From the NCBI RefSeq assembly GCF_037893015.1, contig NC_133665.1:104251937-104315936 (forward strand): a stretch of 64,000 nt of DNA. The letters are read 5' to 3'. How positions within the stretch are numbered: the first letter of the stretch is position 1; each line of letters begins with the position of its first letter. Below are positions 22,801-34,800 of this stretch, piece by piece. The notes under the pieces are model-generated. The model was given only the letters and a program-made list of their open reading frames with translations. It was not told the DNA's origin and did no database searches. Source of the stretch: Macrotis lagotis. Taxonomy: Eukaryota > Chordata > Mammalia > Peramelemorphia > Peramelidae. The position numbers and the translations under genes are program-made.

Positions 22801-25800
22801 TCAGACAAGGAGGGAGACAGCAAAGAATTTAGGCAGCAAGTGGAAAGGGGGAGAGGTGCAGGCAGGGCTTCAGACAGTAAAGGGGTCTGCGGGGACCTCA
22901 GGCAGCAGAGGAGCCCAAAGCATCCCTGAGTGTAAAAATGGGGGGACTTACCTGTTCCCCGCAAACCTGCCCAGGAACCAAGAGAAATGGAAAAATGACA
23001 GGGTGAGGGGGCTAGGGGCAAGAGAGGTGATGAAGGAGAGACTTCAAACTAAATTCCCTCAACTCCCATCTTTCCCTCCCTTTCCTACTTCCTAAAAAGG
23101 ACTGTCCCTTAAGGCCCAACTTATTATATATTATAGGGCCTCTGCCAAGTCAGAAGGATCCTGGGACCCCATTCTCCCCTTTCTTTAGCTGTCCCCTCCC
23201 TCTGCCAGGTTCCACTGAGGACCTATCACTCCCACCCACTGTCACTTACCCAGGGATCCTTTGGGGCAAGGCACTGTGGCCAAGAGTCCAAACTTGGTCT
23301 GTGGCCACCACACCCCACCTTTCAGTGACTTGGGGCATCCATCATAAAGCACTGGGAAAGCAAGAAGAAAAAGCTAAAATCTGGATCAGAGAGGATCACC
23401 AAACCTTGAAGTAATTTCTTAAGACAATTCTGCAGAGCCCACTGTCCCCCCAAAACAAACCTAGATTTGGAGTCAGGAAGTCCAGGTTAGTGTCCTATCT
23501 TTGTCTTCCAGGTTTTAGTTGTGTGACAACAGACCTCTCTGAGACAATACCCCCACCCCCACCCCACCCCACATCTGTCATAAGGAGACAGTTATACTTG
23601 CAGTACCAAATGAACAAAGTTGGGAAGAAAACTTTTTGAAAAACAAGTTGGGGGGGGGGGGAGGCGGCTGGTGGCACAGTGGATAGAGCACCGGCCCTGG
23701 AGTCAGGAGTACCTGAGTTCAAATCCAGCCTCAGATACTTAGTAATTACCTAGCTGTGTGGCCTTGGGCAAGCCACTTAACCCCATTGCCTTGAAAAAAC
23801 TTAAAATAAAAAAAAAAACAAGTCGTTATTTCAGAAAAGGACTAGCTTAAAAACTAAGGCTTTGATAAGCAGAAAAAAAAATGCCAGCATCTGTACAGCA
23901 CTTTTAAAGCTTGAAAAGTATTTTTTCCAAATGTTAATTCATTTGATTCTCACAACAACCCTGCAAAGTAAGCACTATTATTACCCACATTTTACAGATA
24001 AGGAAACAGGCTGAAAGAAGTACAGTAATTTGCCCAGAGTCACATAACTACTAAGTGTCTGAGACAGGATTCAAATTCAGGTCCACTGTGCCACCTAGCT
24101 AATAAGGGAAATATTAAGATAGATATCAAATTATATCAAATAATTTATTTCCCTGGATCTCAAATCTCCCTCTCTAAAATAGGAGGGTTGATCTATTTGG
24201 GTTCTAAGCTCACTTTCTATATTTATTGTTCTAAACTTCTATACGCTAACATTTTGTGTCTAAAGTTCTCTCCAGTTCTGATGGTTCCTGGTAGTTTACG
24301 TTAAGTCCTTTCTTGCAGACATTCTACAGTTATTCCTATAACTGATGCTCTCTCTTGTTCCTTTCAATTCTTATTCTTTCATAGTGCCATGAGGAGCTTT
24401 TGAATTATTTTGCACATGTTATCTTTGATCGTTCATTTGTCAAATGGAGTCAAGATCTTTGGGTCAACAGTGAAAGAAAATGCTTTCAACAGGGTCCTTG
24501 GAAAGGAGAGCTGGGCATCATGGACCCCAGGCCAAGCCTTCTGCTCAGGATTGTGGCGCATTCCTGCCACCTAGTGGCAACATGTGTGAACCGTCTGAGC
24601 GGCAATTTGAACAGCAAACTCCATGGTCCTCAACAGTGACAGGTCTTCCCCGGGTTTTTAATGCTGAATAAATTGTATCTCCCACCTCAGACCAGAGTGC
24701 AGTGTCATATCTAAATCCCGAAAAGCATCTCTTTCTGGGGTCCCCAGCTCACCCCGGCATCCGCTGGAGGTGACCTCGGCAAAGGGGCTGTCACAGCTGT
24801 TGCACTGCCGGCCGATGACCCCAGGCCTGCAGGGGCACTGCCCGCTGTCCTGGGAGCAGGAGCGTGAAGAGGAGCCCACAGGGTAGCAATCGCAGGGAAG
24901 GCAGGTGTCACTCCCCCGGGGTCGGTAATGGAACTCCTGAAGGGGGGACGGGGTCAGGGGCCTGGGGTCAGAGGTCAGGGCTTAGGGAAGGGGTCATAGG
25001 AGCTGGGGTCAGAAGTCAGGGCAGGTATTGTGATTAGGGATCAAAGGTCATGGACATGCTGAAACCAGGAGCTGAGAATGGTTGGATCGGAGGAATGGAG
25101 GTCAGGGCCAGGGTATCCAAATCAGGAGACAGGTGAGGTGCAAGGGTCAAGGTCAGAAGTCAAGAGTTAGAAGAAGAAAATCAAGATATAGGTCTAAAAT
25201 TTGGGTCAGGAGTCTAGGTCAAAGTAAAAACAAGTTCAGGGATCAAAGGAAGAGTTGAGGACACAGGTGGCAGGCATTAGAGGTGAGGGGTTCAGAGGTC
25301 AAGGTCTGGGGCTAAGGAGTCGGGGTCTGAAACACAGCGCACCCCACCCCATTTACCTTACAGTAACACTGCCCATTGGTCTTGTTACAATCTGGATCGA
25401 AGCCCTTGTTGACATCACAGTTGCAGGGTCCACAAGCTGGGCTTCCCCACCAGCCCCGAGGACACTGCTGGTCCATTCTGCAGAGGAAAGGGAGCAGAAG
25501 TCACACTGAGAACTTCCCTGGCCTGTTCTCCAACCCAAACTCTCCTGAGATTCATCTCCATTCTCTCTGGGCCTGTTTTCAAGAACAATTCCCTCTAACT
25601 TTCTCCTTCAACCCCAAGAACCACTAGCCCTCTCACCTGTGCTCACAGTGAGGTCCAAAGTGGCCGTCCTCACACTCACAAGCATAGCCATGGGGTGCTC
25701 CCACCCGCCGCTGGCAGGAGCCCTTGTTCTTACAGGGATTCAGGTGGCAGGCATCCACACAGGCCTTCCCATAGTAACCTGGGCAATCAGAAGGGTATCA

Positions 25801-28800
25801 GCCTTACTGGTCACATCCTCAGGATACTGAGGACCTCAAAAACCACCCAGTCCACCCCCCCATTTCTGAGAGGAGAAAAACTCCGGCCCCAAGAGGTCAA
25901 CTCACTCTCCTGTGTTTATATAGCACATCCAAGTCTTGAACCCAAGTATCTCTGAATTCAATACACTACACCATCACTCCCTTGACCCTGATCATTCTGT
26001 CTCTTGGTCACCACTTCAGGTCAGGAAACCTTCCACACTGTCCTTGTAGACACCCCCTCCCTCATACAGGGGATATCTCCCTTCTCTACCCAAGAGTAAA
26101 TCCTACCTGGGTGGCAGACGCAGGAGAAGGTCTGCCACTCGTCCCGACAGTCAGCATGCAGAGGGCAGGGCTTGGAGGCACAGGGGTTGAGTACATTGCA
26201 TCCTGGCTCTGCATTCATCTTACTGCTGGGTGGAGGGAGGGCTGGGGCCCCTGATGACATAGTGCCCAGCCACACTCCCTGCCAGAAGATGGGTCACTGG
26301 GGGATACAGTACTGTACCCCAAATTCTGGAGCCACAAAGTCCTGATCCCAAATACCAGGACCAACTCCTACCCAACATCTTCCCCAAACATGAAACTGAG
26401 AACCACCCCCATTCACTAAGAATGTGCCCAAGCCCAGAAATCCCTTACTCCACGTCTTCCAGATTGACCCCTTCCAGTCTCAGCAAAAGACTCATGATAC
26501 TCAAAACTAAGTCCTATCCCTATTCTACCAAAATCCCAAGACTCACCCCCTAGTACTAAGCACATCTGCCCCAGCACCGAGACAAAAGCATACATACCCT
26601 CTCTCAAACAAGACCTCCAAAATAGAGTTCTCCGCCTCTATCCATTCTGACATCCAACCCATCTCCCCAACTAAACCAACCCTTTCTCAGGAAGCCTGAG
26701 CATCCTGCCCCCAAAGGGTCCTGGGACACCTGATACCCCTCAGACTCTCTCTTCCCAGATTGATTCACTTCAGTACCCCATGGCTTTGGAGGGGGGACTC
26801 CCTTTTGATTCACTTCAGTACCCCATGGCTTTGGAGGGGGGACTCCCTTACCTGGATACATCCATCAAATCCCCTATGGATCTCATGGGCCTTGGGCAGG
26901 CCCCCAACATGGAGGTGCTTCACCTTTAGCCCATGCAGCTCACTCCCCACTGTCATGGTGTCCTAAGAGGGGATGACAAGGGAGAGAACTTCAGGTCAAC
27001 ATAAGAACAGGCCACAGAGCACCAAGAACAGAACTGGAGTGGGGGTGCAGGGGGTAGAGAATGAGGAGGAACAACTCTGAAAAAAAAAAAAAACAACCTA
27101 CCCAGACAACCCAGCTTGCCTAACCCCCCATCCTCCAAACAAATAGGACTGACAATCCAAAACCTAAATACACTGGCTGAGGGAGATCCCACTACCACCA
27201 GTCTAATTCATATTCTTATCAGCTCTTACTAGATTACCAGTTTAGCCTAACTGGTCTTGCAGTCTATATTCTCTCCACTCCCCAATCCATTGCACACCCA
27301 GCAGATTTTGGTGATGCTAATCTTCTTATTGCCCAAACAGGCCTGGCCACATCACACTTCTGGGCTCCAATCTATGTTCTTCACCTTCTTTCACATACAA
27401 AGCTATTCTGTAATCTCATCCATTGTCCATGTTTCTCTCCAAGGAGTGGGCACAGAGTTGTGTCCCCCATTCCTGGAGTCCTTTCCAGGAATTCAGTCCA
27501 GATTCTGAAAACTGAAAGCCTTCTCTTCCTCCAAGTTCTAAATCAGACACCCCCTCTTCTATTCTGTCCTCCTTAATTACCCAAGTGGTAGCCCTGGCAG
27601 TAGAGACAAACTGCCCTAAAGCATTCTGCCCGAGATGGGGCATTTTTGTTTGTATTACACTTATATGAAAATAAGTCTTCTCCCCTTCCCCTATCAGAAT
27701 ATAACTTCTTCAAAAGTGGTATTTCCTTTTTTCATTCTGTAGCCTGAGACCAAGCACCTGAACCTGAACAGAGTAAGCATTTGTTGAATGGATGAATGAG
27801 TGAATGAACGATTAACTGACTGACTGAATGAATAAGTCTCAAGCAATTCTTGCAAGGGGCACCTCCCTGCCTCCAGGGGAGAGTGACCATCCTGGTGTGG
27901 TTGGACCGTGATAACCTTCATGCTGTTATGGTCTCCTGGGAAAACAGTTTAGTTCTCCCTTCTCCTAGGGCAGCCTTTAATGCTTTCATAATCAACTCTC
28001 TGCCCAGCCCTTGGAAAGAGACAGGGATCTAAGGGGCCAGTGGTTTATCCCTGTGTGCCAATTAACTGGAACATGCAGGAACCCAATGGGGCCAGGAAGG
28101 GATTGGGGAGCAAGTCAATGACAGGCCTACTGTGGGTCCTGCTAGGATGAGAGATATGTCATAGGGTGATGGATAGGAACGGGCACTAGGGAAGGGACCT
28201 CATACCTGGAAGAGGCCAAAGTCCACCGTGACTGTGAGAAGCGAGTGCCCAGACCGCCCAGCTTGTCCATCCTGCAGCTCCAGTCGGATATCGTGCCACC
28301 GCCCATCATTGAGTGTCACTTGGTCCAGTAGAAGGCGGGCACTTCGGCCAGAGCCCCTGTCCACCACTAAGGACAAGAGTCCCCTTTCCAGCTGAGGATA
28401 AATGAAGTCAATCTTAGATGGGGGGCACTTGACAATACAGAAATCTGGGCATTCCCAGTTACCACAGGGTAAGGAGGAGGGAAAATCAGTATTGGGAACC
28501 TGTGCTCAGGAAAGGTCAGAAGAATCACAACTAGACTTGGGGTGGGGGGGGCAGAGAGGCTGTTGCCTAGCTTAGAGGCACAGTGATGACTGGGGATCAG
28601 GAGTCATGGGCACACCTGGCACAGGAGGGAACTGTGCTGTCCGGCCTGAATCTGCAACAGGAGCCCGTGTGGTGTCCGTGTCCGGAATGCCAGCCCCAGA
28701 TACCAGGGCACAGAAATGGCCATTTCATTCCCAAAGTCCCAACTCAGGGCTCCATTGCCCCGGAAACGGTAGGGATGAACCATGGCTAGGAATTGAAAGA

Positions 28801-31800
28801 GGAAGGAAGGAGAAGTTGTACATTCCACATTCTGGGTTAGTGGTTCCCCTTTCTGGGTCACTTCTAATAGTCTTTGTCCTGTACCTCCTTCCCCATGCCC
28901 TCCCTGGGGAGCCTACAGTACCCCACCCTCCCACCAAAACCCTTTTCTATACCCACAGGTTTGCTAGCCTGAGCCAACAGCCCTTGCCCATCTCCCTTGC
29001 ACCCCCCCTCCTTGCAGGGTCCCTCACCAAGACTACAGTCTTTCCCCCCGAAGCCCACAGGGCAATCACATTGGAAGCCAGCCCAGCCATCAGAGCAGGT
29101 ACCACCATTCTGGCAGGGGCCAGAGACACAGAAAGCACTCTTGGACTGGCAGCCTAAAGCAAAGGAGGAAGCAAAACACATATATGAAGAGGGCACCACA
29201 CTGCCCTCTACTTAAACTCCTAAATTCCTTGGACAGGTCCCCCCACACTCAAATCCTGTGTTCTACCCTCCTGGTGGGGGAATATGTGATGAGGAGGAAA
29301 TGCTACTGATTGATATAAAGGATGTTAATAGAGGTCAGCACTTTATAGGGGTTTGGGGTTACCGAGCAGGTCCCAGGGGGCCATACTGGAAGAGGTGCTG
29401 CTGCTGTCAGAAATAGGACTATCAAGGAAGTTCCAATGGGGTTTGGGACATGGGAATTCCCTTAATGGGGTCATACCAGGAATGGTGCCATTGTTGGCCA
29501 CAAAAGCTGCCATATCCACACGTCGGCTGTCAATAAACAGATCTCTCATGCAGCCTACAAACTCCTTGTGGGACACAGGAAAATTCTCAGGCAGGTTGGG
29601 GACACCCCCCAAGAGCAAAGGTCCAGTCAGATCCAGTGACCTAAGGAAGAGATGTGAGACACAGGATAGGTCTAGGAGGGTCTACCCTTCTTTGGCCTGA
29701 TCTGGCATTCCTTGGGAAGAGACAGATGGGAAGATGACTGAGGGGACCAGGGTTCCACTTGATGTAAATGCAAAAGGGGAAATTAAAAAGATGGAAAGGG
29801 AGGATAAATGTTCAGCCAGGAAGACAGGAAATAGGGGACAGCCAAGGGAGGCAGGGAGAGACAGGCAGGAGGCTCACTTCTTGGAGCTGGTCTGGACACC
29901 CTCAGCTGCACATGAGTAGTTGCTGATCTCAGCCCCAAACTGCAGGGCCACGGGGGTGTCACACTCATCCACGCTCAGCACAGCCACTTTGTCCTTGGAA
30001 GGGCCCTGAACCCCACCTAGTGCACTGGTCCGGGGCTGAGGACACAGTATTATTAGAGACTCAGAGGAGTCCAGGACGAGAGGGACAAGACACCCACCCC
30101 TCTGTACACAGTTTCCCTAGAGCATCTGTCCTCCACAGCCCATTCATGTGACAATAACAGCAACCACTATAGCTTCCTTTTCTATAGTAATTATTATCAA
30201 AAACATGTACTGAGTGTTCCCAGGCACCATCCTGGCTCTTTACTGTCCCCACAGAGGAGGATTTGGCTCTGGTACTGATGAGTATCCTTAACAAGGTGTG
30301 AAATTGCCTTGGCAAGGTTACCTCCTTGATAAGGTGTGAATTTCTTGCCTTGTCTTAGGTTGCTCCATTGACACCACATGAGGATGAATGATTGATTCAT
30401 GGTCAGTTCATACACCTGGGCTACACCTTTGGACTTGGCCTTTAAAAGGGAGAGCAGAAACACAGGGGCAGAGAAAGAGAGAGAGAGAGGGGGGACCAGA
30501 TCTGGGAGGTCAGATGGAGATTACTCAGTCATTTATACTTAGACTGGTCCCCTAGGAGGAAGTCTCTGTGGTCATATACCCTTTTCAGGAAACCATGTGC
30601 CCCATGACAAAAGCAGTGACTCAGTGGCAAGAAGTTACTGACCAAGTTGGGAACTGCAAGACCTTGGGTTAGCAGCAGTGACAGAGTGAAGGAGGAGCTA
30701 CTGGACGGAGACTCCTAAACCAACTGTAGGTGGTCTTATACAAGAAGGAACCAAAGCGGGGCAGCTAGGTGGCGTAGTGGATAAAGCACCAGCCTTGGAG
30801 TCAGGAGTACCTGGGTTCAAATCCAGTCTCAGATACTTAATAATTACCTAGCTGTGTGGCCTTGGGCAAGCCACTTAACCCCATTTGCCTTGCAAAAACC
30901 TTTAAAAAAAAAAAAAGAAGGAACCAAAGCCAAGATGCAGCAAGAGACTGGAGAGTCAAAGTATAGAGGGGCAAACACAGACCTTGCCATACTCTGGTTC
31001 TGTGAGTTACATGGACTGTGTGGGGTAAAGTGACTCTCAAAAGACCACAGATTTTTGTAGTGCTATATATAAGGATGAGGAAAGTGTAACCAACTAAAGG
31101 AATTGGTTGCTATATGTCTAGAGGACTGGATATGCTCACAGGGGAGATGAGACTAGAGCAGAGGGGTCCACTGTGACCCAAATCATATTAAAATGCAATT
31201 GGGAAATATTTAACAAAATAACTGAAAAATACAAAAGAACCTAAATGTTAATAGTAGCCTCTATTTCTATTTGAATTTGACACCAGTGGTCTAGAATTAA
31301 GCAAATTAGCTCTCTGGTGAGTCCTAGAACCTCTATAGTCTTCCTGGCTTATAGCAGTATCCTCAAGATTGAAGATCCCTCAAATGGGGAAAGAACTCAG
31401 GGAGAGTTCTCCTCCGTGAACCTGTGAAAAGCCTATTTTGATTGTCTCCCTTACCTTTCAATTCTCAACTGAACCAGAAATCTACACCACGAAGTCAAGG
31501 AGGCATGGTCCAGTGATTCCTTGCCACTTGGCCACTGCCTCCTTTCACGCCATCCTTGGGACTTCATGATTTCCTAGGGCACATGATTTCCCTAGAGACT
31601 TTAAGCCTGGATAGACCTGACCCAAGGAACTGAGGCTACATGCATTTTACTAGCTTCTCTTAATCTGACCTTCCAGCTCTGGTTCTTAATCTCTCTGCCC
31701 TGTGTCTCTGTTCTCTCCTCCAAAAACCAAGCCCAAAGGTATAGCCTAAATCTACGGACTGGCCGTGAATCAATCGTCCTCAAAGTGGCGTTAATGAAGC

Positions 31801-34800
31801 AACCCAGAACAAAGCAAGGAATTCACACCATATCAAGGAAATAACTATGCCAAGATAATTTCATCCTTTGTTAGGGAGACATCAAAGGCAAAGTCCTTTT
31901 CAGTTGGAGCAATAGGAACCCAGGAAAACATCTAGGACCCTCACTACAATCCTTATTAATACTACCCAGTATCCCTTGGGCTCATCCTCCCACCAGGATT
32001 AGGAGAAGGGAAAATCAGAAGGTCTGGAGGGATTGTGGAACTGTCTGAGGAACTCAGGGACTGGTAGGACTAGCCCAAAAGGAATGAGAGGATTTAGAAA
32101 GAGTGGAAGGTTTGGAAGGCAACAAAAATATTCACCTTATTGTAGTATCTCAACTGCACTGTATGCCACTGCCCATCACTCACACCACTGGGCACTATGG
32201 GGCTCACTACTGTGCTTGACTCCCCTATAATGAGGGAGAGATGGGGTCAGCTCTGGGGTAGAAAAAACCCACTGCCTAGACACATGCCCCACAAAGACAT
32301 ACATGCTCAGCACTGTATTCTAACACCTACTAGCACCACCACCTCCTCTAAGAGATGCTGCCCCACCCAACCCCACACAGAATTACTAACTGTAGGACCT
32401 TGGTTGATTCACTCGCCCTCTCTGAGCCTCCATTGCCCTGTCTAGGAAATGAGAGCCTCGGACTGAATGATGTATTAGGGATACATCTTCTCAGCTCTGA
32501 CACTTTAGGTTCCAAGGTTCTGCCCAATTCACAGATTCTATGGGTCTATGAGGATACACAAGCACACAGACAAGGATACACACATGGATATGCACACACC
32601 CGTGGAGTAGGTGAGCCTCACTTGCCCTGCCACTATTTCCAGGGCAAGAAAATCATGTTTCTCGTTAAGGCGACCATTGTAAAAGAGGAGTCCGTGGGAC
32701 CGCACTGTGGCAAACCTGTGGAGAGAAGGAAAAGCACAGCAGTCAGAGGAACTCTAGAGAATTCCAAACTCATATCCCCAATACTATTCAAGATTAGCTC
32801 CTTTTCCTGTGACTTCCACAAAGGAATTTAGAACTACCCCTCGGGGGCACTCTTATTGATGAACCATCTGGCTCAGTTCTGAAATTCCCTTGACTCCTTA
32901 CTAGTATGAACCTCCTAGTCACTAAGGAGACTGGAGGGAGAAGGGAGATAGATTATGGTGGCAGAGGAGAGAGCTGACAAGTCAGTGAGTAGAGGACAAC
33001 TGAGACAGGTTTAAGGGCTGACAGGTTAGATGAGGTAGTAGTTAGTAATATTTTGGGGGTCAAATATTGGGGAGAATTTTCAGGTTTGTGGGTAATGGGT
33101 TAGAGGTATTTGACATTGGGGGGTTGCTTGGAAGAGACAATTTTGGGAGGCTGGGGGCTGAGTTTAGGAGTGAGAGTCTGAAAAGGTGATGAATTTTGAG
33201 GATGACAAATTGAAAATAGAGATATCTGGAGGAAAATGATTTGAAAGTGGTATTTGTTGTACATATGCCTTGATCCAGCAATACCACTACTGGGTCTATA
33301 CCCTGAAGAGATGATGAAAAAGGGTAAAAACATCACTTGTACAAAAATATTCATAGCAGCCCTATTTGTGGTGGCAAAGAATTGGAAATCAAGTAAATGT
33401 CCTTCAATTGGGGAATGGCTTAGCAAACTGTGGTATATGTATGTATGTCATGGAACACTATTATTCTATTAGAAACCAGGAGGGATGGGAATTCAGGGAA
33501 GCCTGGAGGGATTTGCATAAACTGATGCTGAGTGAGATGAGCAGAACCAGAAAAACACTGTACACCCTAACAGCAACATGGGGGCGATGATCAACCTTGA
33601 TGGACTCGCTCATTCCATCAGTGCAACAATCAGGGACAATTTTGGGCTATCTGTGATGGAGAATATCATCTGTATCCAGATAAAGAGCCGTGGAGGGGGC
33701 AGCTAGGTGGCGCAGTGAATAGAGCACCAGCCTTGGAGTCAGGAGTACCTGGGTTCAAATCCAACCTCAGACACTTAATAATTACCGTGTGGCCTTGGAC
33801 AAGCAACTTAACCCCATTGCCTTGAAAAATCTAAAAAAATTTTAAAAATTAAAAAAAAATAAAGAGCCATGGAGTTTGAACAAAGTTCAAGGACTATTCC
33901 TGTTATCTTACTGTCTGATCTAGTTTTCTCTTCTACTTTATGTTTCTTCTTTAAGGATATGATTTCTCTCTCATCACACTCAATCTGGATCAATGTACAA
34001 CATGGAAACAATGTAAAAACTGACAAATTGCTTTCTGTGAGGGGGTGGGAGGAGGGAAGTGAAATTGGGGGGAAAAGTGTAAAACTCAAAATAAATAAAA
34101 TCTTTAATAAAAAAAAAAGGGATGGGGCGGCTAGGTGGCGCAATGGAGAGAGCACAGGCCCTGGGGTCAGGAATACCTGAGTTCAAATCCGGCCTCAGAC
34201 ACTTAATAATGACCTAGCTGTGTGGCCTTGAGCAAGCCACTTAACCCCACTGCCTTGTAAAAACAAATAAATAAATAAATAATAAAATAAAGTGATATTT
34301 GAGAGGTAACAGATTGAGGACTTTTTGGCAATAAAATGTCTGGGGTTGACAGCTTACAGTACTAGCAAGTTTGGAAGTATCAAGAACCTTTACCACCATA
34401 ATCCATCCCCCATCCTTCTTCCTTGGTGGCCCAGGAGGAGCTTGTACCAGTATGGAAGGAGGGAGGTTTATCAGTCAGAATGCAACCTGGTAGGCCCAAG
34501 GAAGGGTTCTAGAACTTTGGGCAAAGTAAAGAGGCAACTTTGTTAGAAGTGACAGGTAACATGGAAGAGACACAAGGGGAGGACACTTACGAGAGTGAGA
34601 GAGTGAGGTGAAATCGTTGGCGCAGGCCCCGGAACATGAGGAAGGAGTTAGGAGGAAAGGATCGGACAGCTACCTCACAGTAGGGCCCCTCGAAGCCCCC
34701 GCCCCCTGGGCACTGGCAACGGAAGCCACCAGAAGGTGTATTGGTGCAAGTCCCACCATTTCGGCAGACGCCAGGCACACATCGGCCAGCTCGACTATCC

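Larger units (their letters stand above)
23352..24752. other. CELSR3 intron 15
   Basis: Contains a SINE (23651-23815) and an MIR-like element (23885-24100); 24110-24750 is unassigned. Confidence 0.6.
30036..32135. other. CELSR3 intron 5
   Basis: Contains a short GA run (30475-30492), one SINE and one hAT-like MITE. The stretch 31300-32130 is unassigned. Confidence 0.6.
33257..34288 (+). mobile_element. 5'-truncated L1 with two SINEs inserted
   Basis: Plus-strand reading from about 33250 gives YICLDPAIPLLGLYPEEMMK and IAALFVVAKNWKSSKCPSIG, the conserved C-terminal end of L1 ORF2, followed by a 3' UTR and A-rich tail. A 13-bp target duplication AAAGTGGTATTTG / AAAGTGATATTTG lies at 33244-33256 and 34289-34301. 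SINEs lie at 33695-33858 and 34124-34288. Confidence 0.85.
32716..34590. other. CELSR3 intron 3
   Basis: Dominated by a truncated L1 (33257-34288) carrying two SINEs. The flanks 32720-33240 and 34300-34590 are unassigned. Confidence 0.7.

Noticed and set aside
33254-33472. Small host gene on the plus strand (72 codons)
   Set aside because: The peptide is the C-terminal end of L1 ORF2.
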